Shown piece by piece: positions 45,318 through 55,361 of a stretch of 64,000 nt of DNA. This DNA is from Sphingomonas jinjuensis (lineage in GTDB: Bacteria; Pseudomonadota; Alphaproteobacteria; Sphingomonadales; Sphingomonadaceae), in NCBI RefSeq assembly GCF_014197105.1, contig NZ_JACIEV010000003.1, positions 1 through 64,000 of the forward strand, written 5' to 3'. How positions within the stretch are numbered: the first letter of the stretch is position 1; every line of letters starts with the position of its first letter. A program made the translations under genes and the position numbers. The notes beneath the pieces were generated by a model that saw only the letters and a program-made list of their open reading frames with translations, did not search any database and was not told the DNA's origin.

Positions 45318-46025
45318 ATGAACAAGCTCTATCCCGATGCGGCGGCGGCGCTCGATGGCCTGCTGCGTGATGGCATGACGATCTGCGCCGGCGGCTTCGG
45401 CCTGTGTGGGATCCCCGAGCGGCTGATCGACGCGATCCAGGCGGCGGGGACGAAGGATCTGACGATCGCCAGCAACAATGCGGGGATCGACAACGAAGGG
45501 CTCGGCAAGCTGCTGCGCTCGCGCCAGGTGAAGAAGATGATCTCGTCCTACGTCGGCGAAAACAAGGAGTTCGAGCGCCAGTATCTGTCGGGCGAGCTGG
45601 AGGTCGAGTTCTGCCCGCAGGGCACGCTCGCCGAGCGGTGCCGCGCGGGCGGGGCAGGAATTCCGGGCTTCTACACCAAGACCGGCGTCGGCACGCAGGT
45701 TGCCGAGGGCAAGGAAGTGAAGGTGTTCGACGGCGAGGAATATATCCTCGAGCGCGGTATCCGCGCCGACCTGTCGATCATCAAGGGCTGGAAGGCCGAC
45801 GAGAGCGGCAACCTGATCTTCCGCAAGACCGCGCGCAACTTCAACCAACCGATGGCGACCGCGGGGCGGGTCTGCGTCGCCGAGGTCGAGGAAGTGGTGC
45901 CGGTCGGGAGCCTCGATCCCGACTGCATCCATCTGCCGGGCATCTATGTGAAGCGGATGATCGTCGGCGCGCCGTACGCCAAGAAGATCGAGTTCCGCAC
46001 GACGCGCGAGCGGGTGAGCGCGTGA
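45318..46025 (+). CDS. scoA: 3-oxoacid CoA-transferase subunit A
   Basis: The 235-aa product is the alpha subunit of a succinyl-CoA:3-oxoacid (acetoacetate) CoA-transferase. It reads [21 protein letters not shown], then [35 protein letters not shown] and [20 protein letters not shown]. It activates acetoacetate or other 3-oxoacids, which links it to leucine breakdown and PHA metabolism. Start ATG 45318. The beta subunit is 1.96 kb downstream with three genes between. Confidence 0.94.
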   Translation: MNKLYPDAAAALDGLLRDGMTICAGGFGLCGIPERLIDAIQAAGTKDLTIASNNAGIDNEGLGKLLRSRQVKKMISSYVGENKEFERQYLSGELEVEFCPQGTLAERCRAGGAGIPGFYTKTGVGTQVAEGKEVKVFDGEEYILERGIRADLSIIKGWKADESGNLIFRKTARNFNQPMATAGRVCVAEVEEVVPVGSLDPDCIHLPGIYVKRMIVGAPYAKKIEFRTTRERVSA

Positions 46026-46591
46026 TGATGTTCGCAGCGGCGTTGGCGTTCGCCGCGCCGATGGCGGTTCCGCTTCAGCAACCGCCGGCCGCGAGCGACA
46101 TCTCCGACGCCAGCATCGCCGCCGTCGCGATGCCCGAGGCGCAGCTTCGCGCCTTCCTGGCGCGGACGCTGTTCACCACGCAGAGCGTGCCCCAGTCCTT
46201 CTATGCGCTCGGCATGCAGAAGGGTTGTGCCGCGCTGAGGCCCGCGTTCGAGTCCGCGGTCAGTCAGACGCTGCCGCAATGGCGGGCCAATATCGTAGCG
46301 GCCTATCGCTCCGCCGTACCGGCGCCGGTGTTGCGAAGCGCGATCGGCCAGACCGCCGAGCAGCGGCAGACGACGCTGGCGCCCTATCTCGGGGCGATCG
46401 GCACGAGCATGCAATCGGCGAGCGAGCCCCTGTTGCGCGCCGCGGCCGAGCGGGTGACGGCAGCGATGACGACGGCCGCCGCCGGGATCGACATGGCCAC
46501 GATCGATGGGGCCACCCGCATGGCCGAGCTGCGGCAGGCGCAGGCAGACGGGTCGTTGACGTGCGGCGTCGTGACCACGGGACAGCACTGA
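46025..46591 (+). CDS. Exported hypothetical protein
   Basis: The 188-aa product begins with a short signal peptide ([14 protein letters not shown]) followed by an Ala-rich helical domain with a pair of cysteines (KGCAALR and SLTCGVV). I do not recognise a family. It starts at ATG 46025, overlapping the scoA stop by one base, and ends overlapping the next gene by one base. It lies within the split CoA-transferase operon. Confidence 0.6.
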   Translation: MMFAAALAFAAPMAVPLQQPPAASDISDASIAAVAMPEAQLRAFLARTLFTTQSVPQSFYALGMQKGCAALRPAFESAVSQTLPQWRANIVAAYRSAVPAPVLRSAIGQTAEQRQTTLAPYLGAIGTSMQSASEPLLRAAAERVTAAMTTAAAGIDMATIDGATRMAELRQAQADGSLTCGVVTTGQH

Positions 46592-47667
46592 TGCGCGTCG
46601 CTCGGATCGCGATGCTGGCGGCGGCGGGCGGGCTGCTGTCGAGCTGCGTGGCGCTGGCGGTGCCGGTCGTGGCGGGGGCGGCGATCGGGGGGAAGCAGGT
46701 TGCGGGGCGGAGTGGCGACGACGGTCGCACGCTGACGCGGCGCGAGCGCAAGGCCGAGCGCAAGCGGCTGGAGGCGCAGGCGCGCAACACGCCGGTGCCG
46801 CAGGGCAGCTTCACGATTTTGCCGCAGGGCTCGACCCTGCCGGCGCCGGGTGCGCCGGTTGTGGTTCAGGCAGTGCCGGGGTCGGCGGCGCCTGCGGGGA
46901 TGCAATATCTCTATGGCTCGGGCGAGGCGGCGGCGCTCGACGTCCAGGGCTATCGTGCGCTGCGCAATCACCTGTCGGCCGAGGCGCGGCTGCGTGACCT
47001 GAAGATCGAACCCAATTCGGTGGTTCTCGCGGAGGGCGCGACGCTGGCCGCGCCGCGCTTCGTGCCGTGCGGTACGAAGAAGCTGGCGATGGTGCTCGAC
47101 ATCGACGAAACCGTGCTGCTCAACCTTGGCTACGAAGCCGATGAGGCGGGGCGCGGGGGCGGCTATGACGAGGCGCGCTGGCGGCGCTGGGAGCTGACCG
47201 GGGCTGGGCAGGTGCGTGCCGTGCCGGGCGCGAAGCAGGCGATCGACGCGGCGCGGGCGGCGGGGATCGCGGTGGTGTTCAACTCGAACCGGTCGGAGGC
47301 GAGCGCGGCGGCGACCGCCGATGCGCTGAAGCGCGCGGGGCTGGGCGAGGCAGTGCCGGGCGAGACGCTGTGGCTGCGCACCGACGGCCAGGGCAGCGGC
47401 AAGGACGCGCGGCGCTGGCGGATCGCGGAGCGCTATTGCGTGGTCGCGCTGGTCGGCGACCAGCTGGGCGATTTCAGCGACCTGTTCAATACCGGCGCGC
47501 TCGCGGCGTCGCCGGCGGCGCGGCGGTCGGCGGCGCTGGCCGATCCGATCGCGGATGAATGGGGCGCGGGGTGGTTCATGCTGCCCAACCCGGTCTACGG
47601 CACTGCGCTGAAGGGCAGCGTCGACGAGGTGTTCCCGCCGGCGGTCCGCTGGAGCCCCAATCCGTGA
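46591..47667 (+). CDS. Acid phosphatase-like HAD lipoprotein (class B/C-type)
   Basis: The 358-aa product has a lipobox LLSSC (Cys19), a basic/Pro linker and a C-terminal HAD phosphatase domain of the acid phosphatase group (PF03767). Motif I is [12 protein letters not shown] and motif [28 protein letters not shown] fits motif IV. It likely removes phosphate in the periplasm. It overlaps neighbours on both sides (TGATG and GTGA), so it is co-translated. Confidence 0.82.
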   Translation: MRVARIAMLAAAGGLLSSCVALAVPVVAGAAIGGKQVAGRSGDDGRTLTRRERKAERKRLEAQARNTPVPQGSFTILPQGSTLPAPGAPVVVQAVPGSAAPAGMQYLYGSGEAAALDVQGYRALRNHLSAEARLRDLKIEPNSVVLAEGATLAAPRFVPCGTKKLAMVLDIDETVLLNLGYEADEAGRGGGYDEARWRRWELTGAGQVRAVPGAKQAIDAARAAGIAVVFNSNRSEASAAATADALKRAGLGEAVPGETLWLRTDGQGSGKDARRWRIAERYCVVALVGDQLGDFSDLFNTGALAASPAARRSAALADPIADEWGAGWFMLPNPVYGTALKGSVDEVFPPAVRWSPNP

Positions 47668-47984
47668 ACGGCATCAAGAAGCCGCGTCCCGGCGCGATCC
47701 GTATCCCTGCGAATGCGCCGCTGACGAAGCAATCGGCGGAAGTGATGCGGGTGTGGGTGACGCACCAGGCAGGGTCGACGGTGTTCATCGATGCCGGGCT
47801 GCTCGCCGATCCGCATATGTTCGGGCATCTGATCGCCGATACCGTCCGTCACGCGGCCAAGGCCTATGCCGGCACCAACGACATGGCCGAGGACGCGGCG
47901 CTGCAGCGGATCGTCGACGGGCTGGGCGAGGAGCTGCGCGAGCAATTCAATTCCATCACTCCGATGCAAGGATCGACCAACTAA
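47664..47984 (+). CDS. DUF5076-family small protein
   Basis: The 106-aa product has the pattern of DUF5076 ([58 protein letters not shown]), a small cytoplasmic protein of alphaproteobacteria with unknown role. Starts with GTG at 47664 in the preceding gene's last codons (GTGA) and shares one base with scoB (TAATG). Confidence 0.75.
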   Translation: MNGIKKPRPGAIRIPANAPLTKQSAEVMRVWVTHQAGSTVFIDAGLLADPHMFGHLIADTVRHAAKAYAGTNDMAEDAALQRIVDGLGEELREQFNSITPMQGSTN

Positions 47985-48625
47985 TGGCCTGGGATCGCAA
48001 CCAGATGGCCGCGCGCGCCGCCAAGGAACTGCGCGACGGATATTATGTGAACCTCGGCATCGGCATCCCGACGCTGGTGGCGAACAACATCCCCGCCGGC
48101 ATGACGGTGACGCTGCAGAGCGAGAACGGCATGCTCGGCATCGGGCCGTTCCCCTATGACGACGAGGTCGATCCCGACCTGATCAACGCCGGCAAGCAGA
48201 CGATCAGCGAGTTGCCGCAGTCGGTGTATTTCGGCAGCGAGCAGAGCTTCGCGATGATCCGCGGTGGCCACATCGACCTGACCGTGCTGGGCGCGATGGA
48301 GGTCGCGGAGAATGGCGACATCGCCAACTGGATGATCCCCGGCAAGATGATCAAGGGGATGGGCGGCGCGATGGACCTGGTCGCCGGCGTCAAGAAGATC
48401 ATCGTGGTGATGGAGCACACCAGCAAGAACGGCGACCCGAAGTTCCTGAAGAGCTGCTCGCTGCCGCTGACGGGCAAGAACGTCGTCGACATGGTCGTCA
48501 CCGACCTGGCGGTGTTCCAGCGGCCCGATCACGAGTCGCCGTTCCGGCTGATCGAGCTGGCGCCCGGCGTGACCGCGGACGAGGTCGCGGCGAAGACGAC
48601 GGCGGCTTACGAGGTCGCGCTCTAG
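47984..48625 (+). CDS. scoB: 3-oxoacid CoA-transferase subunit B
   Basis: The 213-aa beta subunit carries the catalytic glutamate in [13 protein letters not shown] (Glu47). [21 protein letters not shown] and [32 protein letters not shown] segments are classic. With ScoA it transfers CoA between succinyl-CoA and acetoacetate. The start ATG 47984 overlaps the DUF5076 stop. Confidence 0.94.
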   Translation: MAWDRNQMAARAAKELRDGYYVNLGIGIPTLVANNIPAGMTVTLQSENGMLGIGPFPYDDEVDPDLINAGKQTISELPQSVYFGSEQSFAMIRGGHIDLTVLGAMEVAENGDIANWMIPGKMIKGMGGAMDLVAGVKKIIVVMEHTSKNGDPKFLKSCSLPLTGKNVVDMVVTDLAVFQRPDHESPFRLIELAPGVTADEVAAKTTAAYEVAL

Positions 48626-48655
48626 GTATCGGACGGCCGACCGGGGGGATTGGCG

Positions 48656-50134
48656 ATGACGTGGATGATGATGCTCGCGCTGGCGGCGGCGGCCGACGCC
48701 GAGCCGGCGGTGCCCTCGATGCCGGCGGCGTGGCAGGCGGCGACGCTGGGCGATCTTCGCGCCTTCCACGCGTCGATCGCGGCGAACCATGCGGGGTCGG
48801 TCAACCGGCTCGATCCCGGCTTCAACGCGCGCGAGGCGGCGGCATTGGCGCTGGCCGAGCAGCGGGCGGCGCAGGTGCGCGATTTCCCCGGCTATCTGGC
48901 GACGCTGCGTGGCTATGCGGCGTCGTTCGATGACGGTCACGTCCAGATCGGTTTCGCCGACAAACTGGCCTTGCCGTTGCGATGGCCGGGATTCCTGACC
49001 GGCTTCGACGGCGCCGGGCGCCAGCTGGTGCGCACGCGGGCCGACGATGCGCCCGTGCCGCTGGGTGCGAGGCTGGTCGATTGCGACGGGCGACCCGCGG
49101 CAAGGCTGGCCGAGGAGGTGGTGGGCGGGTTTCGCGGGCGCTGGTCACTGTCGAGCCAGCGCATGCTGACGGGCGGGCGGCTGTTCGTCGATGCTGGCAA
49201 TCCGTTCGTGAAGCGGCCGGCGCGTTGCCGCTTCGACGTCGGTGGCATGGTGCGCAGCGTGACGCTGGCATGGCGGCCGTTGCCCGATGCCGAATTCGAC
49301 ACTCGGCTCAATGCGACGGCACCGCGGGTGCGGCCGCTGATCGGTGCGCGGGTGCTCGCCGACGGAACGCGCTGGTTCGCGATGTCGAGCTTCGACGGCG
49401 ATCCGGCGAGCGATACGGCCAAGGCATTGCGGCCGCTGATCGCCGGGATGACGAGCGATCGGGCCGGTATCGCCACGGCGCCGGCCGTGGTGCTCGACCT
49501 GCGCGGCAATGGCGGCGGATCGTCGGACTGGGCGCACCAGATCGCCGACGTGCTGTGGGGCAAGGCGGCGGTCGAGGCGTTGCCCGACCGTTCGGAGGGC
49601 GTCGACTGGCGGGCCAGCCCGGCCAATCTGGCGACGCTCGAAGGATATCGCCGTCAGTTCGCCGCGCCTGATGCCTCGCCCGACGCGCGGCGCTGGGCGG
49701 AGAAGGTCGCGACGGGGATCGGCACCGCGGTGAAGGCGGGCCGGCCGCTGTGGCGCGAGGTCGACGAACCCGAGCCGGCCGCCAAGGCCGCGGCGACGGT
49801 GCCGGCGCCACCGCCGGTCAAGGGACCGATCTATGTGCTGACGGACTGGGGCTGCGGCTCGGCGTGCCTCGATGCGGTCGATCTGTGGAAGGCGCTGGGC
49901 GCGGTACAGATCGGGCAGGAGACGAGCGCCGACACGCTGTACATGGACATCCGCCAGGACCAGCTGCCGAGCCGGCTGGCGACGATCGCGGTGCCGATGA
50001 AGGTATATCGCGGGCGTGAGCGCGGATCGAACGTGCCGCAGGTGCCGGCACATCGCTACACCGGCGACATGACCGATGCGGCGGCGCTGGAGGCATGGGT
50101 CGCGACGCTGCCGGGCAAGGAAACACGCGGATGA
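48656..50134 (+). CDS. S41-family peptidase, exported
   Basis: The 492-aa product has a signal peptide (TWMMMLALAAAADAEP) and a C-terminal S41 protease domain. VVLDLRGNGGGSSDWAHQI is the conserved tail-binding strand, and TDWGCGSACLDAVDLWK supplies the likely Ser nucleophile (GSAC). The N-terminal part reads like a substrate-recognition region, and a PDZ domain is not clear. It is probably a C-terminal processing-type protease of the envelope. ATG 48656 with GGGGGGAT upstream. Overlaps the GST gene by four bases. Confidence 0.82.
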   Translation: MTWMMMLALAAAADAEPAVPSMPAAWQAATLGDLRAFHASIAANHAGSVNRLDPGFNAREAAALALAEQRAAQVRDFPGYLATLRGYAASFDDGHVQIGFADKLALPLRWPGFLTGFDGAGRQLVRTRADDAPVPLGARLVDCDGRPAARLAEEVVGGFRGRWSLSSQRMLTGGRLFVDAGNPFVKRPARCRFDVGGMVRSVTLAWRPLPDAEFDTRLNATAPRVRPLIGARVLADGTRWFAMSSFDGDPASDTAKALRPLIAGMTSDRAGIATAPAVVLDLRGNGGGSSDWAHQIADVLWGKAAVEALPDRSEGVDWRASPANLATLEGYRRQFAAPDASPDARRWAEKVATGIGTAVKAGRPLWREVDEPEPAAKAAATVPAPPPVKGPIYVLTDWGCGSACLDAVDLWKALGAVQIGQETSADTLYMDIRQDQLPSRLATIAVPMKVYRGRERGSNVPQVPAHRYTGDMTDAAALEAWVATLPGKETRG

Positions 50135-50814
50135 GCTATCAACTGATCACCGCCAATCGTAACTATTCGAGTTGGTCACTGCGGCCCTGGGTGTTGATGA
50201 CCGCGCTCGGCATCCCCTTCGACGACCGGATCGAGCCGTTTGCGGCGATGAACAACTATGACGCCTTCCGTGCCTTTTCGCCGACCGGGCAGGTGCCGGT
50301 GTTGGTCGATGGCGAGCGGACGGTGTGGGACTCGCTGGGCATCGCGCTGTACCTCGCCGAGCGGCACGAGGGCGTCTGGCCGGCGGACGAGGCGGCGCAG
50401 GCCTGGGCGATGTGTGCGGTGGCGGAGATGCACGGCGGCTTTTCGGCGCTGCGTAACGAGCGGACGATGACGGTCGGCCAGCGCGTGGCGCCGCGCGGCG
50501 GTTCGGCGGCGCTGGCACGCGATGTCGCGCGCCTCGCCGAGTTGTGGGACGAGGGACTGACGCGGTTCGGCGGGCCATGGCTGGCGGGCCCGGCGTTCAC
50601 CGTGGTCGATGCCTTTTATGCGCCGGTCGCGTTCCGGGTGCGGACCTATGGCATCGACGTCGGCGAGGCGGGCGGACGCTGGGTGGCGGCGGTCCTCGAC
50701 CATCCGGCGATGCGCGAGTGGGAGCGCCAGGCGCTGGCCGAGACGTTTCGCGAGCCATCGCATGAGGTGGAGGTCAACGCGGTCGGCGATGTGACGCAAG
50801 ACCTGAGGGCCTGA
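50131..50814 (+). CDS. Glutathione S-transferase family protein
   Basis: The 227-aa product has the N-terminal thioredoxin-like domain with SYQLITANRNYSSWSLRPWV, where a Ser in NYSSWS is the probable glutathione ligand, and SPTGQVPVLVDGERTVWDSL (cis-Pro), then the helical C-terminal domain with a GPWLAGPAFTVVDAF hydrophobic core. Conjugation or peroxidase activity is likely; substrate unknown. Confidence 0.88.
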   Translation: MSYQLITANRNYSSWSLRPWVLMTALGIPFDDRIEPFAAMNNYDAFRAFSPTGQVPVLVDGERTVWDSLGIALYLAERHEGVWPADEAAQAWAMCAVAEMHGGFSALRNERTMTVGQRVAPRGGSAALARDVARLAELWDEGLTRFGGPWLAGPAFTVVDAFYAPVAFRVRTYGIDVGEAGGRWVAAVLDHPAMREWERQALAETFREPSHEVEVNAVGDVTQDLRA

Positions 50815-50861
50815 CGCCGGTGTCGCGGAAGCGTTCGTCGGACGCGCGAAGGCGCCGGCGA

Positions 50862-51545
50862 TCAGGGTTTGGGCTGCGCCTCGGCCTTGGCGGTGGTGCA
50901 ATCGCCGATGCGGCTGCCGCTGATCGTCCATTGGCGGCCATAGGGACGCGATTGATAGGATGGGTCGAGGCACACCGGTTGCCGCTCGTCCAGGAAATCG
51001 AGCTGTAGACGATCGGCGGAATAGCGGCCCTGGACGCTCAATTTGCTGGTCGCGGGGACCGATTGCGCCGTCGACCTGCGCCATCCGCAGGTGTCGATCG
51101 CGGTGGCGGATTCGGATTCGATCAGCGAGGTCGGCGCCGTCGGCTTCGGGATCGTCAGACCCGAACAGCTTTGCCGGGCGATCAGCTTGCCCCTGCCGGT
51201 TTCGATCGCCAGCGCGGAACATTGCGTCGCCCCCATAGTGGAAGACCGGCCCTCGCCGGTCAGCGCGCGCGCAACCACCTCGACCTGCGTGTCGGGCAGG
51301 CAGAAGCGATAGGTCTGTTCGTGACCCGCGGCGAACCGTTCGTTCGTATTGCTCGTCTGGCCATAGGCGTAGCTGCGCGACAGGTGGATTTCCCACAGGC
51401 CGGCGCTCAGCTTGCCGTCTGCCCTGCCGGTCACGACGACATCGGGCGGCGTCGCTTCCCCGCCCTGTTGTTGAGCGATGGCGGCGACGGCGCCCAAGGC
51501 GGCGACCGCCGAGATGCCGAAAGCGAGCAGGACGCGCAACGTCAC
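50862..51545 (-). CDS. DUF3617-like exported protein
   Basis: The 227-aa product starts with a signal peptide (VTLRVLLAFGISAVAALGAV) and contains GLWEIHLSRSYAYGQT with spaced cysteines (RFCLPDT, TQCSALAI, RQSCSGL, PVCLDPSY). The pattern suggests a DUF3617-like periplasmic protein; function unknown. Starts with GTG at 51545, with GGGGGA upstream. A 14-bp perfect palindrome (51586-51599) lies 41 bases upstream. Confidence 0.62.
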   Translation of the reverse strand: MTLRVLLAFGISAVAALGAVAAIAQQQGGEATPPDVVVTGRADGKLSAGLWEIHLSRSYAYGQTSNTNERFAAGHEQTYRFCLPDTQVEVVARALTGEGRSSTMGATQCSALAIETGRGKLIARQSCSGLTIPKPTAPTSLIESESATAIDTCGWRRSTAQSVPATSKLSVQGRYSADRLQLDFLDERQPVCLDPSYQSRPYGRQWTISGSRIGDCTTAKAEAQPKP

Positions 51546-51585
51546 GACGTGATCCCCCAAAAAGCGCCCGGCCGATCCGGGTCGA

Positions 51586-51599
51586 TATCGTATACGATA
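51586..51599. promoter_or_regulatory. 14-bp palindrome TATCGTATACGATA, possible operator
   Basis: A perfect 14-base palindrome overlaps the likely -10 region of the minus-strand gene (TTGCGA lies upstream). Palindromes of this length are typical of dimeric regulators such as GntR, but no regulator gene is adjacent, so the assignment is only structural. Confidence 0.4.
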
Positions 51600-51644
51600 G
51601 ATCGGCAGGCTTGTATCGCAACGATCGCTTACATGGGTTAAAGA

Positions 51645-52919
51645 TCAGATAGTCTCGACGCCTCGTTCGGCAGTCTCGGGCATCGCGAACCAGAACAGGA
51701 CCAGCGCGGCCCCGGCGATCGCGGCGAGCGCCAGAAAGGCGGTGGCATAGCCGCCCCAGACGATCAGTGCGCCGGCGATGGTGGTGCTGAGCGCGGCACC
51801 GAGGCCTTGGACGGTGGCCACCGCACCCTGGGCGACGTTGAAGCGGCCGCTGCCGCGCGTGACCGCGGCGACGACGACGGGCAGCAGCGCGCCGAAGATG
51901 CCGGCGCCGACGCCGTCGAGCAGCTGGACGCCGAGCAGCCACCAGGGATCGTTCGACAGCGTGTAGAGCGCGCCGCGCAACGCCAGCACCGCGAAGCCGG
52001 CGATCAGGATCGGCTTGTGCCCGATCCGGTCGGCGAAGCGGCCGACGAGGATCGCGACCGGCACCATCACCAGCTGCGCGCCGACGATGCAGGCGGCGAT
52101 CAGCGAGGTCGCCTGGCCGCTGCCGACCTCGCGCGCGAGGAGCTGGCCGACCGAGGGGAGCATCGCGGCATTGGCGAGGTGGAAGGCGAAGGCGCCGAGC
52201 GCGAAGACGAGTAGCGCGCGGGTGCCGGTCAGCACTTTCCAGGCGGACGGCGGCGGGGTCGGCGCGCAATCGTCGTCGTCGCACAGGCCGCGGGCGACAT
52301 CGTGGTCGATGCGGTCGGCAGGAATGGTCAACGTCGCGCCGATCGAGAGCAGGGCAAGGCCCCCCATCAGCCAGAACACCACCTGCGGTCCGAATTTCCA
52401 CGCGAGCACGCCGGCGAGCGCGGCGGCGACGGCGTTGCCGGCATGGTTGAACGCCTCGTTCCGCCCGACGCGGCGGGTGAACGCCTTGGGCCCGACGATG
52501 CCGAGCGTCACCGCGGTGATCGCGGGGGCGAAGACCGCGCCGGCGGCGGCGGCGAGCGCCTGGGTCGTCGTGACGAGCGCGAAGCCATGGACGAAGGGCA
52601 GCGACACCGACGCCAGCGTGACGATCAGCGCGGCGACGACGAGCAGCGCTCGCTTCGCCCGGATCTTGTCGACCAGCGCACCGGCGGGGGTGGTGGCGAC
52701 CAGCCCGGCAAGCCCGGCGATCGTCATGACGAGGCCGGCGGTCGCCTCGTTCCAGCCATGCGTCGGCCCGCGCACCGCGACGAGATAAATGGCGAGATAG
52801 GGGCCGAGGCCGTCACGGACATCGGCCAGAAAGAAGTTGAGCGCGTCGAGCGGGCGCTTGACCGCGTCGACCGGGGCGGGGCGTCGGTCGGCGGCCATGG
52901 GGGCGGCTGCGGTCGCCAT
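51645..52919 (-). CDS. MFS transporter
   Basis: The 424-aa product has 12 predicted helices in two halves. The N-terminal half contains FFLADVRDGLGPYLAIYLV and TTPAGALVDKIRAKRALLVV, the loop-2/3 motif, and an intracellular acidic linker (CDDDDCAP). It resembles MFS drug or sugar exporters; the substrate is unknown. ATG 52919 with GAGGAAC upstream. Divergent from leuC across 164 bases. Confidence 0.85.
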   Translation of the reverse strand: MATAAAPMAADRRPAPVDAVKRPLDALNFFLADVRDGLGPYLAIYLVAVRGPTHGWNEATAGLVMTIAGLAGLVATTPAGALVDKIRAKRALLVVAALIVTLASVSLPFVHGFALVTTTQALAAAAGAVFAPAITAVTLGIVGPKAFTRRVGRNEAFNHAGNAVAAALAGVLAWKFGPQVVFWLMGGLALLSIGATLTIPADRIDHDVARGLCDDDDCAPTPPPSAWKVLTGTRALLVFALGAFAFHLANAAMLPSVGQLLAREVGSGQATSLIAACIVGAQLVMVPVAILVGRFADRIGHKPILIAGFAVLALRGALYTLSNDPWWLLGVQLLDGVGAGIFGALLPVVVAAVTRGSGRFNVAQGAVATVQGLGAALSTTIAGALIVWGGYATAFLALAAIAGAALVLFWFAMPETAERGVETI

Positions 52920-53083
52920 GATGCGTGTTCCTCGGTTGGCGCGCGCATCGGCGACGGCTGGGTTTCCTAACCTGGCGCAACGTCGATGGCGGCGATTGGC
53001 TCCGCGACGATGACGAGCTTTGCGCAATGAAAGGCCGACTTGCCTTGGCCTCGGCGCAGCTTTCGGTTAACGCCGCCGGCATC

Positions 53084-54526
53084 ATGGCCACTCGCGCACA
53101 GACATTGTACGAAAAGATTTGGGATGCCCATGTCGTGGAACGCCGCGACGACGGCACCTGTCTCGTCTATATCGACCGCCACCTCGTCCATGAGGTGACG
53201 AGCCCGCAGGCGTTCGAAGGGCTTCGTGCGAGCGGTCGGCCGGTGCGGCGGCCCGAGCTGACGCTGGCGGTGCCCGACCACAATCTGCCGACGACGCCGC
53301 GGGTCGATGCGGCGGGCCAGCTGCTGCCGATCGCCGACCCGGAAAGCGCGCAGCAACTCGACGCGCTGCGGCGGAACACTGCCGAGTTCGGCATCGATTA
53401 CATCGATGCGACCGCGGCGGAGCAGGGTATCGTCCATGTCGTCGGGCCGGAGCTGGGCTTCACTTTGCCGGGGACGACGCTGGTGTGCGGCGACAGCCAT
53501 ACCTCGGCGCATGGCGCGCTGGGGGCGCTGGCCTTCGGCATCGGGACGAGCGAGGTCGAGCATGTGCTCGCCACGCAGACTTTGCTCTTGTCGCCGTCGA
53601 AGACGATGGAAGTTCGCGTCGACGGGACGCTGGGCTTCGGTGTCAGTGCGAAGGACGTGATCCTGGCGATCATCGGCAAGATCGGCGCGGCGGGCGGCAC
53701 CGGTCACGTCATCGAATATACCGGCGAGGTGATCCGCGCGCTGTCGGTCGAGGGGCGACTGACGATCGCCAACATGTCGATCGAGGGCGGCGCGCGTGCC
53801 GGGCTGATCGCGCCCGACGAGACGACCTTCGCGTACCTGAAGGGGCGGCCGATGGCGCCGCAGGGCGAGGACTGGGAGCGCGCGGTAGCGTGGTGGCGGA
53901 CGCTGGCGACCGATCCGGGCGCGACCTATGACCAGGTGGTGACGCTGCATGCGAGCGACATCGCGCCGGCGCTGACCTGGGGGACGAGCCCCGAGGACGT
54001 CGTGCCGATCACCGGCGCGGTGCCCGCGCCCGACAGCTTCGCCGATCCGGCGAAGCGCGAGGCGGCGCAGAAGTCGCTCGATTATATGGGCCTGGCGCCG
54101 GGAACGCGGATGCAGGACGTCGCCATCCAGCACGTCTTCATCGGCAGCTGCACCAACAGCCGGATCGAGGACCTGCGCGCCGCCGCGGCCGTCGCCGACG
54201 GGCGCCGCGTCGCCGATGGCGTGCGGGCGATGGTGGTGCCGGGTTCGGGGCTGGTGAAGCGGCAGGCGGAGGCCGAGGGGCTCGACCGCGTGTTCACCGC
54301 CGCCGGCTTCGAATGGCGCGAGCCGGGCTGCTCGATGTGCCTGGCGATGAACCCTGACAAGGTGCCGCCGGGCGAACGCTGCGCGTCGACGTCGAACCGC
54401 AATTTCGTCGGCCGGCAAGGGCCGGGCGCGCGTACCCACCTGGTCAGCCCTGCGATGGCGGCGGCGGCGGCGGTGACGGGGCGCCTTAGCGACGTACGTG
54501 ATCTGATGGGAGGAGGGACCCGATGA
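53084..54526 (+). CDS. leuC: 3-isopropylmalate dehydratase, large subunit
   Basis: The 480-aa aconitase-family subunit carries the [4Fe-4S] cluster ligands in [13 protein letters not shown] and [14 protein letters not shown]-type motifs [20 protein letters not shown] and [17 protein letters not shown] are standard. It isomerises 2- to 3-isopropylmalate in leucine synthesis. Start ATG 53084 gives the usual N-terminus; an in-frame ATG at 53027 would add 19 residues. It overlaps a 33-aa ORF by four bases. Confidence 0.96.
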   Translation: MATRAQTLYEKIWDAHVVERRDDGTCLVYIDRHLVHEVTSPQAFEGLRASGRPVRRPELTLAVPDHNLPTTPRVDAAGQLLPIADPESAQQLDALRRNTAEFGIDYIDATAAEQGIVHVVGPELGFTLPGTTLVCGDSHTSAHGALGALAFGIGTSEVEHVLATQTLLLSPSKTMEVRVDGTLGFGVSAKDVILAIIGKIGAAGGTGHVIEYTGEVIRALSVEGRLTIANMSIEGGARAGLIAPDETTFAYLKGRPMAPQGEDWERAVAWWRTLATDPGATYDQVVTLHASDIAPALTWGTSPEDVVPITGAVPAPDSFADPAKREAAQKSLDYMGLAPGTRMQDVAIQHVFIGSCTNSRIEDLRAAAAVADGRRVADGVRAMVVPGSGLVKRQAEAEGLDRVFTAAGFEWREPGCSMCLAMNPDKVPPGERCASTSNRNFVGRQGPGARTHLVSPAMAAAAAVTGRLSDVRDLMGGGTR

Positions 54527-54624
54527 AGAAGGTTCTGGTGATGCTGGTGGCCGCGGCGATGATGAGCGGGGTCGCGGCGTACGTCGCGGCGGCGCGCGTG
54601 CCGGTGGTGAAGGCGGTCAAGTAA
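54523..54624 (+). CDS. 33-aa hydrophobic peptide between leuC and leuD
   Basis: The ATG at 54523 overlaps the leuC stop (ATGA) and has a very strong ribosome site (GGGAGGAGGG, four bases upstream). The peptide is [20 protein letters not shown] followed by [13 protein letters not shown]: a Lys-rich N-end, then one hydrophobic segment. It looks like a cleavable signal or a single-pass membrane peptide. I cannot assign a function. Confidence 0.62.
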   Translation: MKKVLVMLVAAAMMSGVAAYVAAARVPVVKAVK

Positions 54625-54630
54625 GGTTCT

Positions 54631-54717
54631 CGTCACCCCAGCCTTGAGCCGGGGTCCCGCTGCCTTGGCGGGACGGCGAAAGAAGAAGCGGGACCCCGGC
54701 TCAAGGCCGGGGTGACG
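54631..54717. repeat. Intergenic inverted-repeat element, family E
   Basis: Arms CGTCACCCCAGCCTTGAGCC and its inverted copy (54631-54660 and 54688-54717) face each other. Each arm has a GGGGTCCCGC/GCGGGACCCC inner part. It lies between the 33-aa ORF and leuD, ending 14 bases before the leuD start. Confidence 0.87.
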
Positions 54718-54731
54718 GAAGGAAGTGTGAA

Positions 54732-55361
54732 ATGCAGCCAGTCACCCGGGTCGAGGGGCGCGCCTATCCGTGGGGGGCGAAGAATATCGACACCGACGTC
54801 ATCATCCCCGCGCACTGGCTGAAGACGATCACCCGGTCCGGGCTGGGCCGCGGCGCGTTCGAGACGGTGCGCAAGCAGCCGGGCAACATCTTCGACGACC
54901 CCCGCTATGTCGGCGCACCGATCCTGATCGCGGGCGACAATTTCGGCTGCGGCTCGAGCCGCGAGCATGCTGCCTGGGCGCTCGCCGACATGGGGATCAG
55001 GGCGGTGATCGCGCCGAGCTTTTCCGACATCTTTTCGGGCAACGCGTTCAAGAACGGCATCGTCCCGGTCGTGTTGCCGCAGGCGGCAATCGACCGGCTG
55101 CTGGTCGCTGCGCAGGACGGCGAGGTCACCGTCGACCTGGAGACGATGACCGCCACCACCGCCTATCAGGACCGTTTCCCGTTCCACCTCGACGCGTTTC
55201 GCCGCCAGTGCCTGATGGAAGGGCTGGACGAGGTGGGGCTGACGCTGGCAAGGGATACCGCGATTTCGAAATTCGAAGGCGCGATGGCTCGGCATCGGCC
55301 GTGGATCGAGGGGAGAAGCCGGTATGCGGGCGTTGCTGTCGAAGGCGGTCGGCGGACCTGA
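54732..55361 (+). CDS. leuD: 3-isopropylmalate dehydratase, small subunit
   Basis: The 209-aa swivelling domain partner of LeuC reads [40 protein letters not shown] and [20 protein letters not shown]. The C-terminus is slightly longer than usual and overlaps the quinone oxidoreductase gene by 38 bases. GGAAGGAAG about eight bases before ATG 54732 lies at the edge of the repeat element. Confidence 0.95.
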   Translation: MQPVTRVEGRAYPWGAKNIDTDVIIPAHWLKTITRSGLGRGAFETVRKQPGNIFDDPRYVGAPILIAGDNFGCGSSREHAAWALADMGIRAVIAPSFSDIFSGNAFKNGIVPVVLPQAAIDRLLVAAQDGEVTVDLETMTATTAYQDRFPFHLDAFRRQCLMEGLDEVGLTLARDTAISKFEGAMARHRPWIEGRSRYAGVAVEGGRRT

